Source: Promethearchaeati archaeon (GTDB taxonomy: Archaea > Asgardarchaeota > Atabeyarchaeia > Atabeyarchaeales > Atabeyarchaeaceae). Taken from it: 62,717 bases of DNA. Of this stretch, positions 9,711 to 19,889 are shown piece by piece (the first letter of the stretch is position 1; the number at the start of each line of letters is the position of its first letter). Under the pieces are notes generated by a model that searched no databases, had not been told where the DNA came from, and was given only the letters and a program-made list of their open reading frames with translations. Where the stretch lies: positions 1 through 62,717 of the forward strand of contig JAHPYV010000003.1 of NCBI GenBank assembly GCA_019058495.1, written 5' to 3'. Made by a program: the position numbers and the translations under genes.

Positions 9711-10547
9711 TTGTTTGACAGTGCTGCCATAGTTTCTAGGACAGATAAGCCAGAGGCTATAAGACTGGCGAAAGAGATCAGCTCATACCTTGAGAGCAAG
9801 GGGATAACAGTCAGGCTCGAGGCAGAACTTGCTAATAAACTGAAGGCCAAAGAGAGAATTACACTGGATTTTAAAGTTGATTTGCTGGTGACAATTGGCG
9901 GCGATGGGACGGTTCTTCGGGCTTTTCATTTGACAAACGGTTCCGTCCCGATTTTTCCGATCAGAATGGGAACTGTTGGATTTCTTTGTGATGAAGACTG
10001 GGATAAGGCCATAACAGCATTGGATAGATTGCTGATTGGTGAATATGTGGCGGAAGTATGTTTTAGTCTTCAGAGCAACTTGGACACGCCACTTGCATTG
10101 AATGAGTTCAGAGTGGGTTGTGCTTTGCCTTCTCATCCGGTTGAATTAGAAGTGTACGTGGATGAATTCCTCGTAGCCAAGGATAAACTGGATGGCATGA
10201 TTGTATCAACAAATACTGGTGCGTCAGCCTACGCTCTTAGTGCTGGCGCGAATGTTATCGATCCGCGTTTGAAAGCAATAATGATAGTGCCGATTTGTCC
10301 TCTATCACCAAACTTCAAACCCTACGTGATTCCATCAGATTCAACTGTTAAGATTAGGTTAATCAACGAAAATGACTTGGTGACGCTCGTCGACGGGGAG
10401 TATCAGAAGCGTTTGTCAGGTGTTAAGGAACTCAAGATCTACAAGTCGGAGCGGACAGTAGCAATCTTGCGCACACGGTGGAACTTCTACGAACGATTGA
10501 AGCGCAGATTGAATGTCAGTTCCACCAAATGGGAAGCGCCACTCTGA
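9711..10547 (+). CDS. nadK: NAD kinase
   Basis: VTIGGDGTVLRAFH; TNTGASAYALSAGANVIDPRLKAIMIVPICPLS. Confidence 0.95.
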   Translation: MFDSAAIVSRTDKPEAIRLAKEISSYLESKGITVRLEAELANKLKAKERITLDFKVDLLVTIGGDGTVLRAFHLTNGSVPIFPIRMGTVGFLCDEDWDKAITALDRLLIGEYVAEVCFSLQSNLDTPLALNEFRVGCALPSHPVELEVYVDEFLVAKDKLDGMIVSTNTGASAYALSAGANVIDPRLKAIMIVPICPLSPNFKPYVIPSDSTVKIRLINENDLVTLVDGEYQKRLSGVKELKIYKSERTVAILRTRWNFYERLKRRLNVSSTKWEAPL

Positions 10548-11155
10548 TTGCTATGGTCAACTCTGGACAGGCAAACTTAGTGATTAAAATAGGTGCGCCA
10601 CGTAATTTGCAACCAAGGAATGTGAACCGTAGCAGAACGGTATTGGTGCTGGACACGTGTGCTATTCTAAGCGGATTTGCCATTCACTTGTCAGATACAC
10701 CACAATTCACTACACCAGAAGTATTAAATGAACTGCGCAGCGATAAGATCGGGTCCACCACTCAACTTCCCCTCGTGAATGAAGCCTCAATTGGTGTTTC
10801 GACGCCGGACGAAGCATCCATGAGAAGAGTCAATGAGGTAGTGGATAAGGTTGGGGAGGCGTCCCTGTCCGTAACAGATAGATCCCTAATTGCTCTGGCA
10901 CTTGAGCTAAAGAATAAGGGCTACGAACCAGTACTGGTTACAGATGACTATGCTTTGCAGAATTTAGCTGCGATAATGGATTTTAGTTTTCAACCATATG
11001 TGGAGAGAGGAATAAGCCACCGCTATCAATGGAAACTGATCTGCCCTGGTTGCTTCAGAGAATATGAGTTCTCAACAAATATGGGGACTTGTTCGGTGTG
11101 CGGTACCAAGCTGAAGAAGAGAATAGTCGCATCCAAGAAGGTTAATCAACGCTAG
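10478..11155 (+). CDS. nob1: rRNA maturation endonuclease Nob1 (PIN + zinc ribbon); true start probably 10554-10622
   Basis: VLVLDTCAILSGF...TPEVLNELRSDK...DRSLIALAL..LVTDDYALQNLA; WKLICPGCFREYEFSTNMGTCSVCGTKLKKR. Confidence 0.9.
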   Translation: MELLRTIEAQIECQFHQMGSATLIAMVNSGQANLVIKIGAPRNLQPRNVNRSRTVLVLDTCAILSGFAIHLSDTPQFTTPEVLNELRSDKIGSTTQLPLVNEASIGVSTPDEASMRRVNEVVDKVGEASLSVTDRSLIALALELKNKGYEPVLVTDDYALQNLAAIMDFSFQPYVERGISHRYQWKLICPGCFREYEFSTNMGTCSVCGTKLKKRIVASKKVNQR

Positions 11156-11249
11156 TTTTGAATCATCCTTTGCGTCCAATAGAAATAGATTAGTAGCCAT
11201 TCATCTTAGTATTCAATTGACTCTTCAGTGAAAAACTATCGCATGCGGG

Positions 11250-12179
11250 TTGAGGTGTTTGAACAAACAGAAAGGAAAAGATAGCAAACCCATCAGGATG
11301 CCATTCGCGGTCGGTTTTTACCCGGGGGATCGCTCCGACTTAGTTCGCACCATCGAGAAATGTTACTTGAGCAAACAAGGTCCGGGGGCTGTTCCGAAGG
11401 TCGCTCAAAAAGGTAGTAGGAAAATCGTAGCAGGCATATCTCCTCATGCTGGGTATGTATACTCTGGGCCTGTTGCCGCGTCACTCTACTACAGAGTGGC
11501 AATGGATGGAGTTCCAGAGACATTCGTTTTAATTGGTCCTATCCATGGTTTTGGTGCTGGCGTTGGCATCATGAAACGAGGAGTTTGGCGTTCGCCACTG
11601 GGTGATGTTCAGATCGACGAAGAGTTCTCTGAAGCCATACTTAGGGAGGCGGATGTGATTGCCGATGATCCCTCCGTTCATGAAGGTGAACACTCATTAG
11701 AGGTTCAATTGCCTTTTCTCCAAGCATTGTATGGAGACAAACTTAGAATCGTTCCCATAGCCACTTCTTTGAGCGATTTGGACACATGCACTGAAGTAGG
11801 CAAGGCTGTTGCTGAAGCAGCCAGAAAGACAGGGAGGGATATTGCAGTCATAGCGAGTACTGATATGACTCATTACGGAATTCACTACGGGTACGCCCCA
11901 GTAGGCATGTCTCCGATTGAAAGAGTATTGGATTGGATAAGAAATATCGATGGCGAAGCCATCAAAGCTATCACAACACTTGATGAAGAGAAACTCCTCA
12001 GACACGTAAGAGAAAAGCATATGACCATGTGTGGCTACGCTCCAGTCGCAATGACCATAGTTGCTGCGAAGAAGTTGGGTGCATCGAAGGTGGAGCTCGC
12101 AAAATACGCAACATCCTATGACACACAGGGATCAACAGATGCCATCGTGGGTTACTGCTCCATGACCATGAAGAAATGA
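11250..12179 (+). CDS. MEMO1 family protein (AmmeMemoRadiSam B-type)
   Basis: PFAVGFYPGD...SPHAGYVYSGPVAASLY...PIHGFGAGV...EHSLEVQLPFLQ...STDMTHYG. Confidence 0.92.
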   Translation: MRCLNKQKGKDSKPIRMPFAVGFYPGDRSDLVRTIEKCYLSKQGPGAVPKVAQKGSRKIVAGISPHAGYVYSGPVAASLYYRVAMDGVPETFVLIGPIHGFGAGVGIMKRGVWRSPLGDVQIDEEFSEAILREADVIADDPSVHEGEHSLEVQLPFLQALYGDKLRIVPIATSLSDLDTCTEVGKAVAEAARKTGRDIAVIASTDMTHYGIHYGYAPVGMSPIERVLDWIRNIDGEAIKAITTLDEEKLLRHVREKHMTMCGYAPVAMTIVAAKKLGASKVELAKYATSYDTQGSTDAIVGYCSMTMKK

Positions 12180-12202
12180 ACGACCTCCAGGTAGCCAATT
12201 TC

Positions 12203-12976
12203 TCATCTGAATATGTCTTGATTCACTTTCAGGATGAGTTCCCTGGCAGTTGCATCTTCACTCTTCTTGTAAGTGTAACCACGTATTATCACCGCTGGTA
12301 TCCAATTAGTTTTACCCATAACTAATTCTGCTGAAGCTGCCAATTCGTCTGCGACCGCAATTTGAGTAACACGGAGCTTGTATCCGTACATGTCAGATTT
12401 TCCGCGAAGATCTAGAATGGGTGCTAAGCCTGCTACCCCTATGGCTACGTTCGCTACTCCAGCTCTCAAAGGCCTTCCAAATGTGTCAGAAATCACCACG
12501 GCAACATCTATTCTACCTAACTGCTTTATGCCTTCCCTGATCTTCCTGCTTGAAATATCTGGGTTATCAGGCAGCGTACATACTGTGTTTTCTCCCTTCA
12601 CATTTGATTTGTCGACTCCTGCGTTGGCGCACACGAATCCATGTTTAGTCTCTACTATCAGATGATTCTGCGCCATTCTCACAATGGAGTCTGCTTCGTC
12701 TAGTATTACTTCCACCTGTCTCGGATCCTTGTCAAGTTCATTCGCGATCTTCTTGGCGAAAGTTGATGGTTTTACGGTTCTTAGATCCACAGTTTTTCCT
12801 TCAGCTAGTGACACAATCTTACTAGTGACGACAATTATGTCTCCTTCTTTCAGTGGCGTCTTCTGGTTCCCGGCAGCTTTGTATATTATTTCGGGAAGAT
12901 TATCCCCTTCCTTGATTGCTGGTATACCCTGGACCCCTATTAATTCAATCCTTGGCGCTGGCCCGCTCGTCGTCAT
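12203..12976 (-). CDS. cofE: Coenzyme F420-0:L-glutamate ligase CofE
   Basis: GDIIVVTSKIVSLAEG...ISDTFGRPLRAGVANVAIGVAGL. Confidence 0.92.
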   Translation of the reverse strand: MTTSGPAPRIELIGVQGIPAIKEGDNLPEIIYKAAGNQKTPLKEGDIIVVTSKIVSLAEGKTVDLRTVKPSTFAKKIANELDKDPRQVEVILDEADSIVRMAQNHLIVETKHGFVCANAGVDKSNVKGENTVCTLPDNPDISSRKIREGIKQLGRIDVAVVISDTFGRPLRAGVANVAIGVAGLAPILDLRGKSDMYGYKLRVTQIAVADELAASAELVMGKTNWIPAVIIRGYTYKKSEDATARELILKVNQDIFR

Positions 12977-12991
12977 AACATCACCAGTGAT

Positions 12992-13618
12992 CTAATCGTC
13001 TTCTCGGTTGATTCTCCTCTCTACCTTTCGCAGTTCATCGATGGTGTTAATATTCGTGAAACTTTCCAATTCTGGATCTAACTGTTTGATGGTGTCAGTT
13101 GACAGAAAGAGTGTCCTGAGCCTTATTATAAGGTCTTTCATAGACCTTTTTCCAGATGAGAGCAGTCCATCAATGACGTTGCGGGAAATAGCGGTCTTGT
13201 AAGCAGCATGAAGAGGCTCAATGTGCCCACCTGGATGCCTTGGAACAACAGCATCCCAATCAGCTATTACTGAAAAAATCAGTTCTAGCACCGATGTCCT
13301 TATGAGTGGAGTGTCGCATGGAAGCAAAAGAGTGGTTTCACTCCTCGAATTCTCAAATGCTGTGCGTGCTCCAAGGAGTGGACTTATAAAGGGTTCCCTG
13401 GTGTCAACTGCTATTTTAAATTGTGGCGCGTGCCCAATTTCTCGGCTAAAAGTATCTGATTGCTCTTGAGAGTTCACGATCACCAAGATCTCATCAACGA
13501 CCTTCTTACACTTGTCTATCATGTGCATGATCATTGGTTTACCGGCCAATAGGATTAATGCTTTATCTCTTAGCCTCCGCGACTGCCCACCTGCAAGTAT
13601 AGCTGCTGTCCTGCTCAT
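12992..13618 (-). CDS. MobA-like molybdenum cofactor guanylyltransferase / NTP transferase
   Basis: TAAILAGGQSRRLRDKALILLAGKPMI; LLPCDTPLI. Confidence 0.85.
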   Translation of the reverse strand: MSRTAAILAGGQSRRLRDKALILLAGKPMIMHMIDKCKKVVDEILVIVNSQEQSDTFSREIGHAPQFKIAVDTREPFISPLLGARTAFENSRSETTLLLPCDTPLIRTSVLELIFSVIADWDAVVPRHPGGHIEPLHAAYKTAISRNVIDGLLSSGKRSMKDLIIRLRTLFLSTDTIKQLDPELESFTNINTIDELRKVERRINREDD

Positions 13619-13830
13619 TCCACATTGACCACTTTACTTTTTGATACCACCGTTAGGAGTCTTATGGAATCCACGTTTCACATTCCTGAAGTAGATTTGG
13701 CTGGATGTTAGGGCCATCTAATTAGTTCACAAGACGAAATACCCGAGAACTTCTCCTTACTATATATGTCCTTTTACGAAGCAAAAAGGTTTATTTTAAA
13801 GGATTCCGCTAGTTATGGTGGTGAACCTTT

Positions 13831-14439
13831 TTGCCATCTACATTGAAACGCTTTGCCCAGTGGCTCAAGGGATCCGATTATAGGAAGCTAATCGTGAATA
13901 TTGATGTCTTCTGCAGGAAATTGGATTTTCAGCGAAGACAACTCGAAACTGAATATAGACGTAACAGGGAAAAGGCACTACAATATAGAAAGGAAGGAAA
14001 CGATGCTGCCGCCAAAATGTATGTCGAACAATTTCTACGGTATCAGAAGTGGGCCTTAGGGATCGATATGTACCGTCTCAGAATCGAGGGCATGTTGTTC
14101 AAGCTCCGTCAGAGTCAAATGGCTAAAGACGTGGCTCAAATGCTTGGACAAGTCAGGTCGTCTCTTAAAGATTTGAGAGTAGCAGTTAATGTTCCTGACA
14201 TCGCTGAAATGGTGGATGATATTGATAAGGAGTTTCAGCATGTGGAACTAGCCCAAGAGGTTACTGAAAGTAGTGTTGATAGAGCCATCGCTTCCTCTAC
14301 CGTTACTCCTGAGGATATAACACAGGCTATGCAGCAAATAGATGCTGAGGTCGAGGCGACGACGGCCCTTCCCGTACCTAGTGGTAAAGAGTCTGAACTG
14401 GAGAAAGAGATCAAGAAACTGAAGGAGTCAAAGGTATAA
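13831..14439 (+). CDS. ESCRT-III (Snf7 superfamily) protein, Vps2/CHMP1-3-like
   Basis: Basic N-terminal helical pair, LRFQRRQLETEYRRNREKALQYRKEGNDAAAKMYVEQFLRYQ; ISEMVDDIDKEFQ; MIM1-like C-terminus ELEKEIKKLKES. Confidence 0.8.
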   Translation: MPSTLKRFAQWLKGSDYRKLIVNIDVFCRKLDFQRRQLETEYRRNREKALQYRKEGNDAAAKMYVEQFLRYQKWALGIDMYRLRIEGMLFKLRQSQMAKDVAQMLGQVRSSLKDLRVAVNVPDIAEMVDDIDKEFQHVELAQEVTESSVDRAIASSTVTPEDITQAMQQIDAEVEATTALPVPSGKESELEKEIKKLKESKV

Positions 14440-14477
14440 CGTAAATCATTAATAAACATTGATTTGTAGATGGCTGA

Positions 14478-15140
14478 GTGATGGATTTGAGTGACATCAT
14501 TGGAAGAATCTTTGGTAAGAAGAAAAGCAAAGATGAAAGCGTTGGTCAAATAAGGTCATCGATCAATAAGTTGACTTTCAGAAGTCGTAGCTTTGAAAGG
14601 CAGGCAATGGAATACTATGAGAAAGCTAAAGAAAGCGTTAAGCACAGGAATAAGGTTGCGGGCAAGTTTTACTTAGGTAGATGGCAGAGATGCCAGATCC
14701 TGATGAATAGATATGATCGGATGAGAGCGAGTCTTGAGGATTCTATCCAAGCCATCGAGAGTGCATCCGATGATGTTGAGATGCATAAGGCACTCAACTT
14801 AGCTGCTGGAGAGCTCTCGCAAGCTCAGAAACTTGTTGATGTCGAAAAGTCGGTCGAGCAGATCGCTAGGACTGAATCGTTGATGCGTGAGGTTGAGCAG
14901 ACCTCAGAGATACTCAGTTCTGGACTTGGAGTGGATGAGGATCAACCCAGTGTTGATGGTGAGCTTGAGAAATTGGAAGCGGAGGTCGCACTTGAGGAGT
15001 CTGGCCAGTTGCCCAAAGTTCCCTCGACTGACAGAAGTACTGAGAGGAGGGAAGTCGAAAAAGAACTTGAGCAATTGAAGAGTGAGCTTGAAAGTAGTGA
15101 ACCACAAAGCAAATCGAAGAAGGAGAAGGAGAAGGGGTAG
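14478..15140 (+). CDS. ESCRT-III (Snf7 superfamily) protein, Snf7/CHMP4-like
   Basis: LSDIIGRIFGKKKSK N-terminus, helical core, DEDQPSVDGELEKLEAEV..SGQLPKVPS (CHMP4-like LPxVP) and C-terminal VEKELEQLKSELES. Confidence 0.78.
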   Translation: MMDLSDIIGRIFGKKKSKDESVGQIRSSINKLTFRSRSFERQAMEYYEKAKESVKHRNKVAGKFYLGRWQRCQILMNRYDRMRASLEDSIQAIESASDDVEMHKALNLAAGELSQAQKLVDVEKSVEQIARTESLMREVEQTSEILSSGLGVDEDQPSVDGELEKLEAEVALEESGQLPKVPSTDRSTERREVEKELEQLKSELESSEPQSKSKKEKEKG

Positions 15141-15198
15141 ATAAATACTGGTTGTGTTTAATTAAGCTCGCTTCGCACATAAAATAGGGTTCTTACAG

Positions 15199-16140
15199 TT
15201 GGCTTACGTTGCACTTCCATTGTCATTTCCTATTGCTCTTATTAGTGCCCTATCTGCAACCATTTTCATACTGTACAGATTGCGGAATCGCAATGTGGCA
15301 TTGATCTTGTTATCGTTTGATTTTACGATGGTTGTACTCCTACCCTTTGCCTTGGTTAGTACTGTTTCATTAAGCGCCGTGGCCGTCGAGAGACTATTCT
15401 TCTCAGCGTTCTCATTCTATCTAGTTATCCTTGCTAGTTACATACTGTTTCCCAATATGTGTGAGAGAATCTTGCTCCCCCTAACTTCTCTTTATCTATT
15501 GTTTACTACACTACAATCGCTTTGGACATCTTTTGACAGCGGCCTTGAATTCGGACTAGCTCTTTTTGCCTACAAACTTGGAGATAACATCACTTTGGGA
15601 GCGATTTCTGGGCTTTTCATATCAGTTGTAGCGCCTCCGCTTAGACAAGCAGGTTCCAAACTGAGCATCCTGATCAATTCGAGACGCTTCAAAAGCATAC
15701 GTAGGACTTCTGGTTTTGGCGCGATCAATACTGTAAATGCTCTCACATCTCAAGCGAGTGACGTTGAACACAAAGACCAAACGAACCATCCGTTGAAGCA
15801 CGGTCTGAAGTTGTTCAAGGAAGGAGAATACAGATCATGTGTTGAATACTGCGACATGGAAACAGAACGTATCATTGTGTCTAGACTCCTTGAACTCTAC
15901 CCGTTCAAAATGGACGCTCCAATGACCATTGAAGAACAACTATCCAAACTAAGATTGAAGGGAATATCAGTTCCTGAAGGCAGCATTATACACTTGCGCA
16001 GACTGCGAAACACCCTTATAATCTCGTCTGGAGAACCTACTCCTGATCAGGCGAGAAGGGCAATCGACGTACTTCGGGCCGTCGCCAAGCTCAACTCTGA
16101 ATTGGGAAATGACTTACCCAATTCGACAAAGAGAAAGTAA
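15199..16140 (+). CDS. Multi-TM membrane protein with soluble C-terminal HEPN-like helical domain
   Basis: Several hydrophobic segments in the first ~170 aa, then LKHGLKLFKEGEYRSCVEYCDMETERI...LRRLRNTLIISSGEPTPDQARRAIDVLRAV. Confidence 0.5.
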   Translation: MAYVALPLSFPIALISALSATIFILYRLRNRNVALILLSFDFTMVVLLPFALVSTVSLSAVAVERLFFSAFSFYLVILASYILFPNMCERILLPLTSLYLLFTTLQSLWTSFDSGLEFGLALFAYKLGDNITLGAISGLFISVVAPPLRQAGSKLSILINSRRFKSIRRTSGFGAINTVNALTSQASDVEHKDQTNHPLKHGLKLFKEGEYRSCVEYCDMETERIIVSRLLELYPFKMDAPMTIEEQLSKLRLKGISVPEGSIIHLRRLRNTLIISSGEPTPDQARRAIDVLRAVAKLNSELGNDLPNSTKRK

Positions 16141-16176
16141 TCTTGTTCCACTTGGCTCCACCTTGACCAGTCGTTT

Positions 16177-17142
16177 TCATATGTAGAAGTAGAAGATGTT
16201 CACAAGTAAGAATTCAGCTAGTCCACAGAATCCACCGATCTTGTCAAGTAAGCTTGCTCTCTTCTGTTGTTTCGGTATTGTGTAACTCTTCAATATCAAC
16301 ACTGACGAACCGAGAACAGCTAGACTTCCTAGAGTTACCAATGGAAACATGACTAGTTTCATTTGATCCAGTACCCAGCTTAAGTTGAAGAAAACTATAC
16401 CGGAGATGTTAGAGATTGCAGCTGCTTTGGAGGCGGTTTTGGCGCCATGAATACTAGCGATTGTCCTGACCGATCTTAGTTTGTCTCCCCGAAGGTCCTC
16501 AATTCCTTTGATGACTTCTCTACCAAACAGAACGAATGAAGACGTCAAGAAATAGACCCATATCACCTGAGGCAAAAAGAACAGTGAATTACCGCCAAGG
16601 AATTCGAAGTAATGCCTAGATTCGGTTGCAACGATTGCTCCATAGAAAAGTCCGAAACTGAAACTTGATGCAACAGCGAAGTTGCCAACTGCTCCAAGTG
16701 CCTTGACTTTTGCAGCATAGAGATATCCTAATGCAGCGAAAATCATTGCCATTATACCAGCTATCAAGCTTGTGGAGAATGCAAGAATGCCACCCGCGAA
16801 CCATAGAATCACTGTCAGTGCCTTAGCCTGCCCAAGTGTCAGCCCACCACGGGGTATTGGTCTATTGGGCTTGTTGACCTTGTCGACTTCAACGTCGTAG
16901 ATATCGTTTATTATGTTACCAGCTGCAGCTATGAACACATAAGTGAGGTATGTGAGAATTAGGATTTCGACAATTCTGGAGGGAAACAACGTAATAAGAC
17001 TTGATAGAAAAGTTGCGGGGGCTAAAGTAGCCAAGCTGAGCGAAAACATTCTGTCTGCGGCTAGCACACCTATTACACATGTTAGCCCACCCATGAGACA
17101 GTTGTGCGGTCTAGTAATCTCAATTAATGCTTTAAGCTCCAA
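16177..17142 (-). CDS. UbiA prenyltransferase, (S)-2,3-di-O-geranylgeranylglyceryl phosphate synthase-like
   Basis: ITRPHNCLMGG...NIINDIYDVEVDKVNKPNRPIPRG...GREVIKGIEDLRGDK. Confidence 0.9.
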   Translation of the reverse strand: MELKALIEITRPHNCLMGGLTCVIGVLAADRMFSLSLATLAPATFLSSLITLFPSRIVEILILTYLTYVFIAAAGNIINDIYDVEVDKVNKPNRPIPRGGLTLGQAKALTVILWFAGGILAFSTSLIAGIMAMIFAALGYLYAAKVKALGAVGNFAVASSFSFGLFYGAIVATESRHYFEFLGGNSLFFLPQVIWVYFLTSSFVLFGREVIKGIEDLRGDKLRSVRTIASIHGAKTASKAAAISNISGIVFFNLSWVLDQMKLVMFPLVTLGSLAVLGSSVLILKSYTIPKQQKRASLLDKIGGFCGLAEFLLVNIFYFYI

Positions 17143-17163
17143 CTAGATTCCCTCAATGATGTA

Positions 17164-19011
17164 ATGCAGCTTGGGTTCACAGTAGTTAAGAATCCTAAAA
17201 ACATACATATAAAGAGTATTGATAGTTATTGCCGATTCCTAGGATTGGTGTATGGGAGGCTGACGAATTTCACACTTTGTGAGTACATAGATGCTGCCTT
17301 GGGTGAAGTCAAACCTGATTTAGTCATCATGGGTGCGGACATCGTCGATGTGAATACTCGCGAATTATACAAGTCCGACATAGTCGTAAAGAAAGAAAGA
17401 ATAGTATTCGTGGGAGAAGCTTCCAATTCGATCGGGAATAAGACTTCAGTGATACATGCAGATGGAATGTATGCTGTGCCAGGTTTTATTGACGCCCACC
17501 TCCATGTTGAGAGTAGTATGCTCACAATCACGGAGTTTTCGAGAGTTGCGGCTCAACATGGCACCTCTTCCATAGTTTGGGACCCACATGAACTCGTAAA
17601 CGTTGCTGGTCTTGATGGTTTGAGATTATCGATCAAAGAGGCGAGGGGGCTTCCTCTTCACGTGTTCTTTGTTGTTCCATCATGCGTTCCCTCTGCACCT
17701 AACAAAGAAACATCAGGAGCGCACTTAACTCTGAAAGAGATATCAGGTGCATTAAGATTGCCTACGGTTATTGGCCTCGGCGAAATGATGGATTTTCCTG
17801 GGGTTCTCTCATGCTCGACTACAGTGATCCGCAAACTAGAACTGGCTCGTAGGATGCGCGTGCCAATTGATGGACATGCCCCAGGGCTGCGAGGCAATGA
17901 GCTTTGTGGTTACATTACATCGGGAATCTGGTCGGACCACGAGTCTATAGACGGAGAAGAGGGATTAGCGAAACTCAGGCTCGGAATGTGGCTAATGATA
18001 AGGGAAAGCTCGACCTCCAAAGACCTCAGTAGTCTGATTAAGCCATTAGTTCGTGGAACATTAGACACTAAGCACTGCATGCTTGTCTCTGACGACCTTG
18101 CTGTCAATGATCTCCTATTCGAAGGGCACATGGACCGTATTTTACGAAGAGCCATATCTGAAGGCATGGATCCTATTACTGCTCTGCAGTTAGTGACCAT
18201 CAATCCTGCATCCTACATGCGAATGGACAATGAGATGGGTAGTATTTCTCCAGGTCGCGTTGCGGACATTCTTCTACTAAATGATCTTGGAAAAGTGGAC
18301 ATACGAAAGGTTATTGTTCAGGGAAAGGAGTTAAGCAAAGTTGCCTACGGGAGAAGGTTCATACATCCTGCCAGACTTATGAACACGATAAGGTTGAGGA
18401 AAGGACTGACACAATCCGACTTTCTGATTCGGTCTTTGGAGGATAAAGACCAAGTTGAAGTTAGAGTCATCAAACTGAGGGAAGGAACACTCTATACCTT
18501 GAAAGAAATAGGACGACTCAAGATCAAGGATCGCGCAATAAGAGCTTCGGGTGATATCTTGCATGCAGCAGTGGTCGAGAGACATCATTGCACTGGAAAT
18601 GTAGGGAAGGGTTTTATCACAGGCTTAGGTCCCCTTAAGGGTGCAATCGCTCAGACCATTGCCCACGATTCCCACAACATGATTGTCGTCGGTTCGGATC
18701 CTTTTGACATGTGCGTCGCTGCGAAGACAGTTTCTGTTATCAAGGGTGGTGTGGCACTATCAAGTGGCGGGAAACTTATCGCATCGCTAAAACTAGATAT
18801 CGCTGGATTGATCAGTGCTGAGTCAGCGAAAGATGTTGCTGAGAAAAAGCAGTTCCTTGAAGACCATGCCGGGAATCTTGGGGTTCAAGTGAAATCGCCA
18901 ATAACGACTCTTAGCTTCTTGTCTCTCCCCGTGATCCCAGAACTCAAACTAACTGATATGGGACTGTTTGACGTTAATGAAGGCAAGTTCGTCGATCCTA
19001 TACTGAAGTAG
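17164..19011 (+). CDS. ade: Adenine deaminase
   Basis: PGFIDAHLHVESSMLTITEFSRVAAQHGTSSIVWDPHE; VERHHCTGNVGKGFITGLG; HDSHNMIVVG. Confidence 0.95.
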   Translation: MQLGFTVVKNPKNIHIKSIDSYCRFLGLVYGRLTNFTLCEYIDAALGEVKPDLVIMGADIVDVNTRELYKSDIVVKKERIVFVGEASNSIGNKTSVIHADGMYAVPGFIDAHLHVESSMLTITEFSRVAAQHGTSSIVWDPHELVNVAGLDGLRLSIKEARGLPLHVFFVVPSCVPSAPNKETSGAHLTLKEISGALRLPTVIGLGEMMDFPGVLSCSTTVIRKLELARRMRVPIDGHAPGLRGNELCGYITSGIWSDHESIDGEEGLAKLRLGMWLMIRESSTSKDLSSLIKPLVRGTLDTKHCMLVSDDLAVNDLLFEGHMDRILRRAISEGMDPITALQLVTINPASYMRMDNEMGSISPGRVADILLLNDLGKVDIRKVIVQGKELSKVAYGRRFIHPARLMNTIRLRKGLTQSDFLIRSLEDKDQVEVRVIKLREGTLYTLKEIGRLKIKDRAIRASGDILHAAVVERHHCTGNVGKGFITGLGPLKGAIAQTIAHDSHNMIVVGSDPFDMCVAAKTVSVIKGGVALSSGGKLIASLKLDIAGLISAESAKDVAEKKQFLEDHAGNLGVQVKSPITTLSFLSLPVIPELKLTDMGLFDVNEGKFVDPILK

Positions 19012-19065
19012 AGATTCACAGGAATCGATATTCTAGACTTATTGAAGAATAACTGATGAATTGGT

Positions 19066-19791
19066 ATGAGCGATTCAAATCTCGAATCGACTAGAGCTAA
19101 CTGGGAATGGAAGCCCTCATTTGAAGTTGCTCTGTACACCTTGCTACTTAATGCCATCCTCTCTTCCTTTCTAAACACATTTCTCAACAGTATGTCTGAC
19201 CAACTGAAATTCAAAATACTTGGATCGCCCGTGGGCACGGCTATCATGGGCACTTCAGAAGTGTTACTTGCAGTACCGCTTCTAATCTATATGAAGAGGC
19301 TCAGGATGACTCGCCACCAATTAGGAATACGTGTTGGAAACTGGGCTCAGGTTATGGCAGATATAGTAATTGGAGGACTGATTGGATTATCGATGATTCC
19401 CATTTCATCGATCACGTCGTTTCTAAATGAGATAGCACTAGGTCCTCAGCCAAATGCGGAATACATTGTAGCGGCCTTCACCGTAACTTCTCCCCTGGAA
19501 CTTGTCTTGCTTCTTTTGTCAATTACGATGATCGTGGCACCAGTTGAGGAGATCATCATGAGAGGATTTGTTCAACAGGGATTTGAGACAAGTTACGGGG
19601 GCCCAATCGGATTGGTTGTAGCGTCTCTCTTTTTCTCCGTCATGCACCTTAGCCCTTGGTCGATCTTCCCATTGACTGTGTTAGGGATGATGCTGGGTTT
19701 GTGTTTCCGCATAAGGCACGGTAGAATTCTGGCCCCAGTAGTTTCGCATGCTCTCTACATGGTATTCTTGATTGTCTCTGCATCTTATTAA
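19066..19791 (+). CDS. CPBP family (Rce1-like) intramembrane metalloprotease
   Basis: APVEEIIMRGFVQQGFE...FFSVMHLSPWS...SHALYM. Confidence 0.88.
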   Translation: MSDSNLESTRANWEWKPSFEVALYTLLLNAILSSFLNTFLNSMSDQLKFKILGSPVGTAIMGTSEVLLAVPLLIYMKRLRMTRHQLGIRVGNWAQVMADIVIGGLIGLSMIPISSITSFLNEIALGPQPNAEYIVAAFTVTSPLELVLLLLSITMIVAPVEEIIMRGFVQQGFETSYGGPIGLVVASLFFSVMHLSPWSIFPLTVLGMMLGLCFRIRHGRILAPVVSHALYMVFLIVSASY

Positions 19792-19807
19792 AAAGGTATC
19801 AGGGTTT

Positions 19808-19889
19808 GGTGGCTACCCCCTCAATGAGAATTAGGATGGTTCTGGGAGGCATGGGGAGGTCATAAAACCCTTTCTTAGGGGTAGCCATC
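19808..19889. other. 12-bp inverted repeat (one G:U) enclosing a 58-nt loop; candidate structured RNA element
   Basis: GGTGGCTACCCC (19808-19819) pairs with GGGGTAGCCATC (19878-19889) in the intergenic region. Confidence 0.45.
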
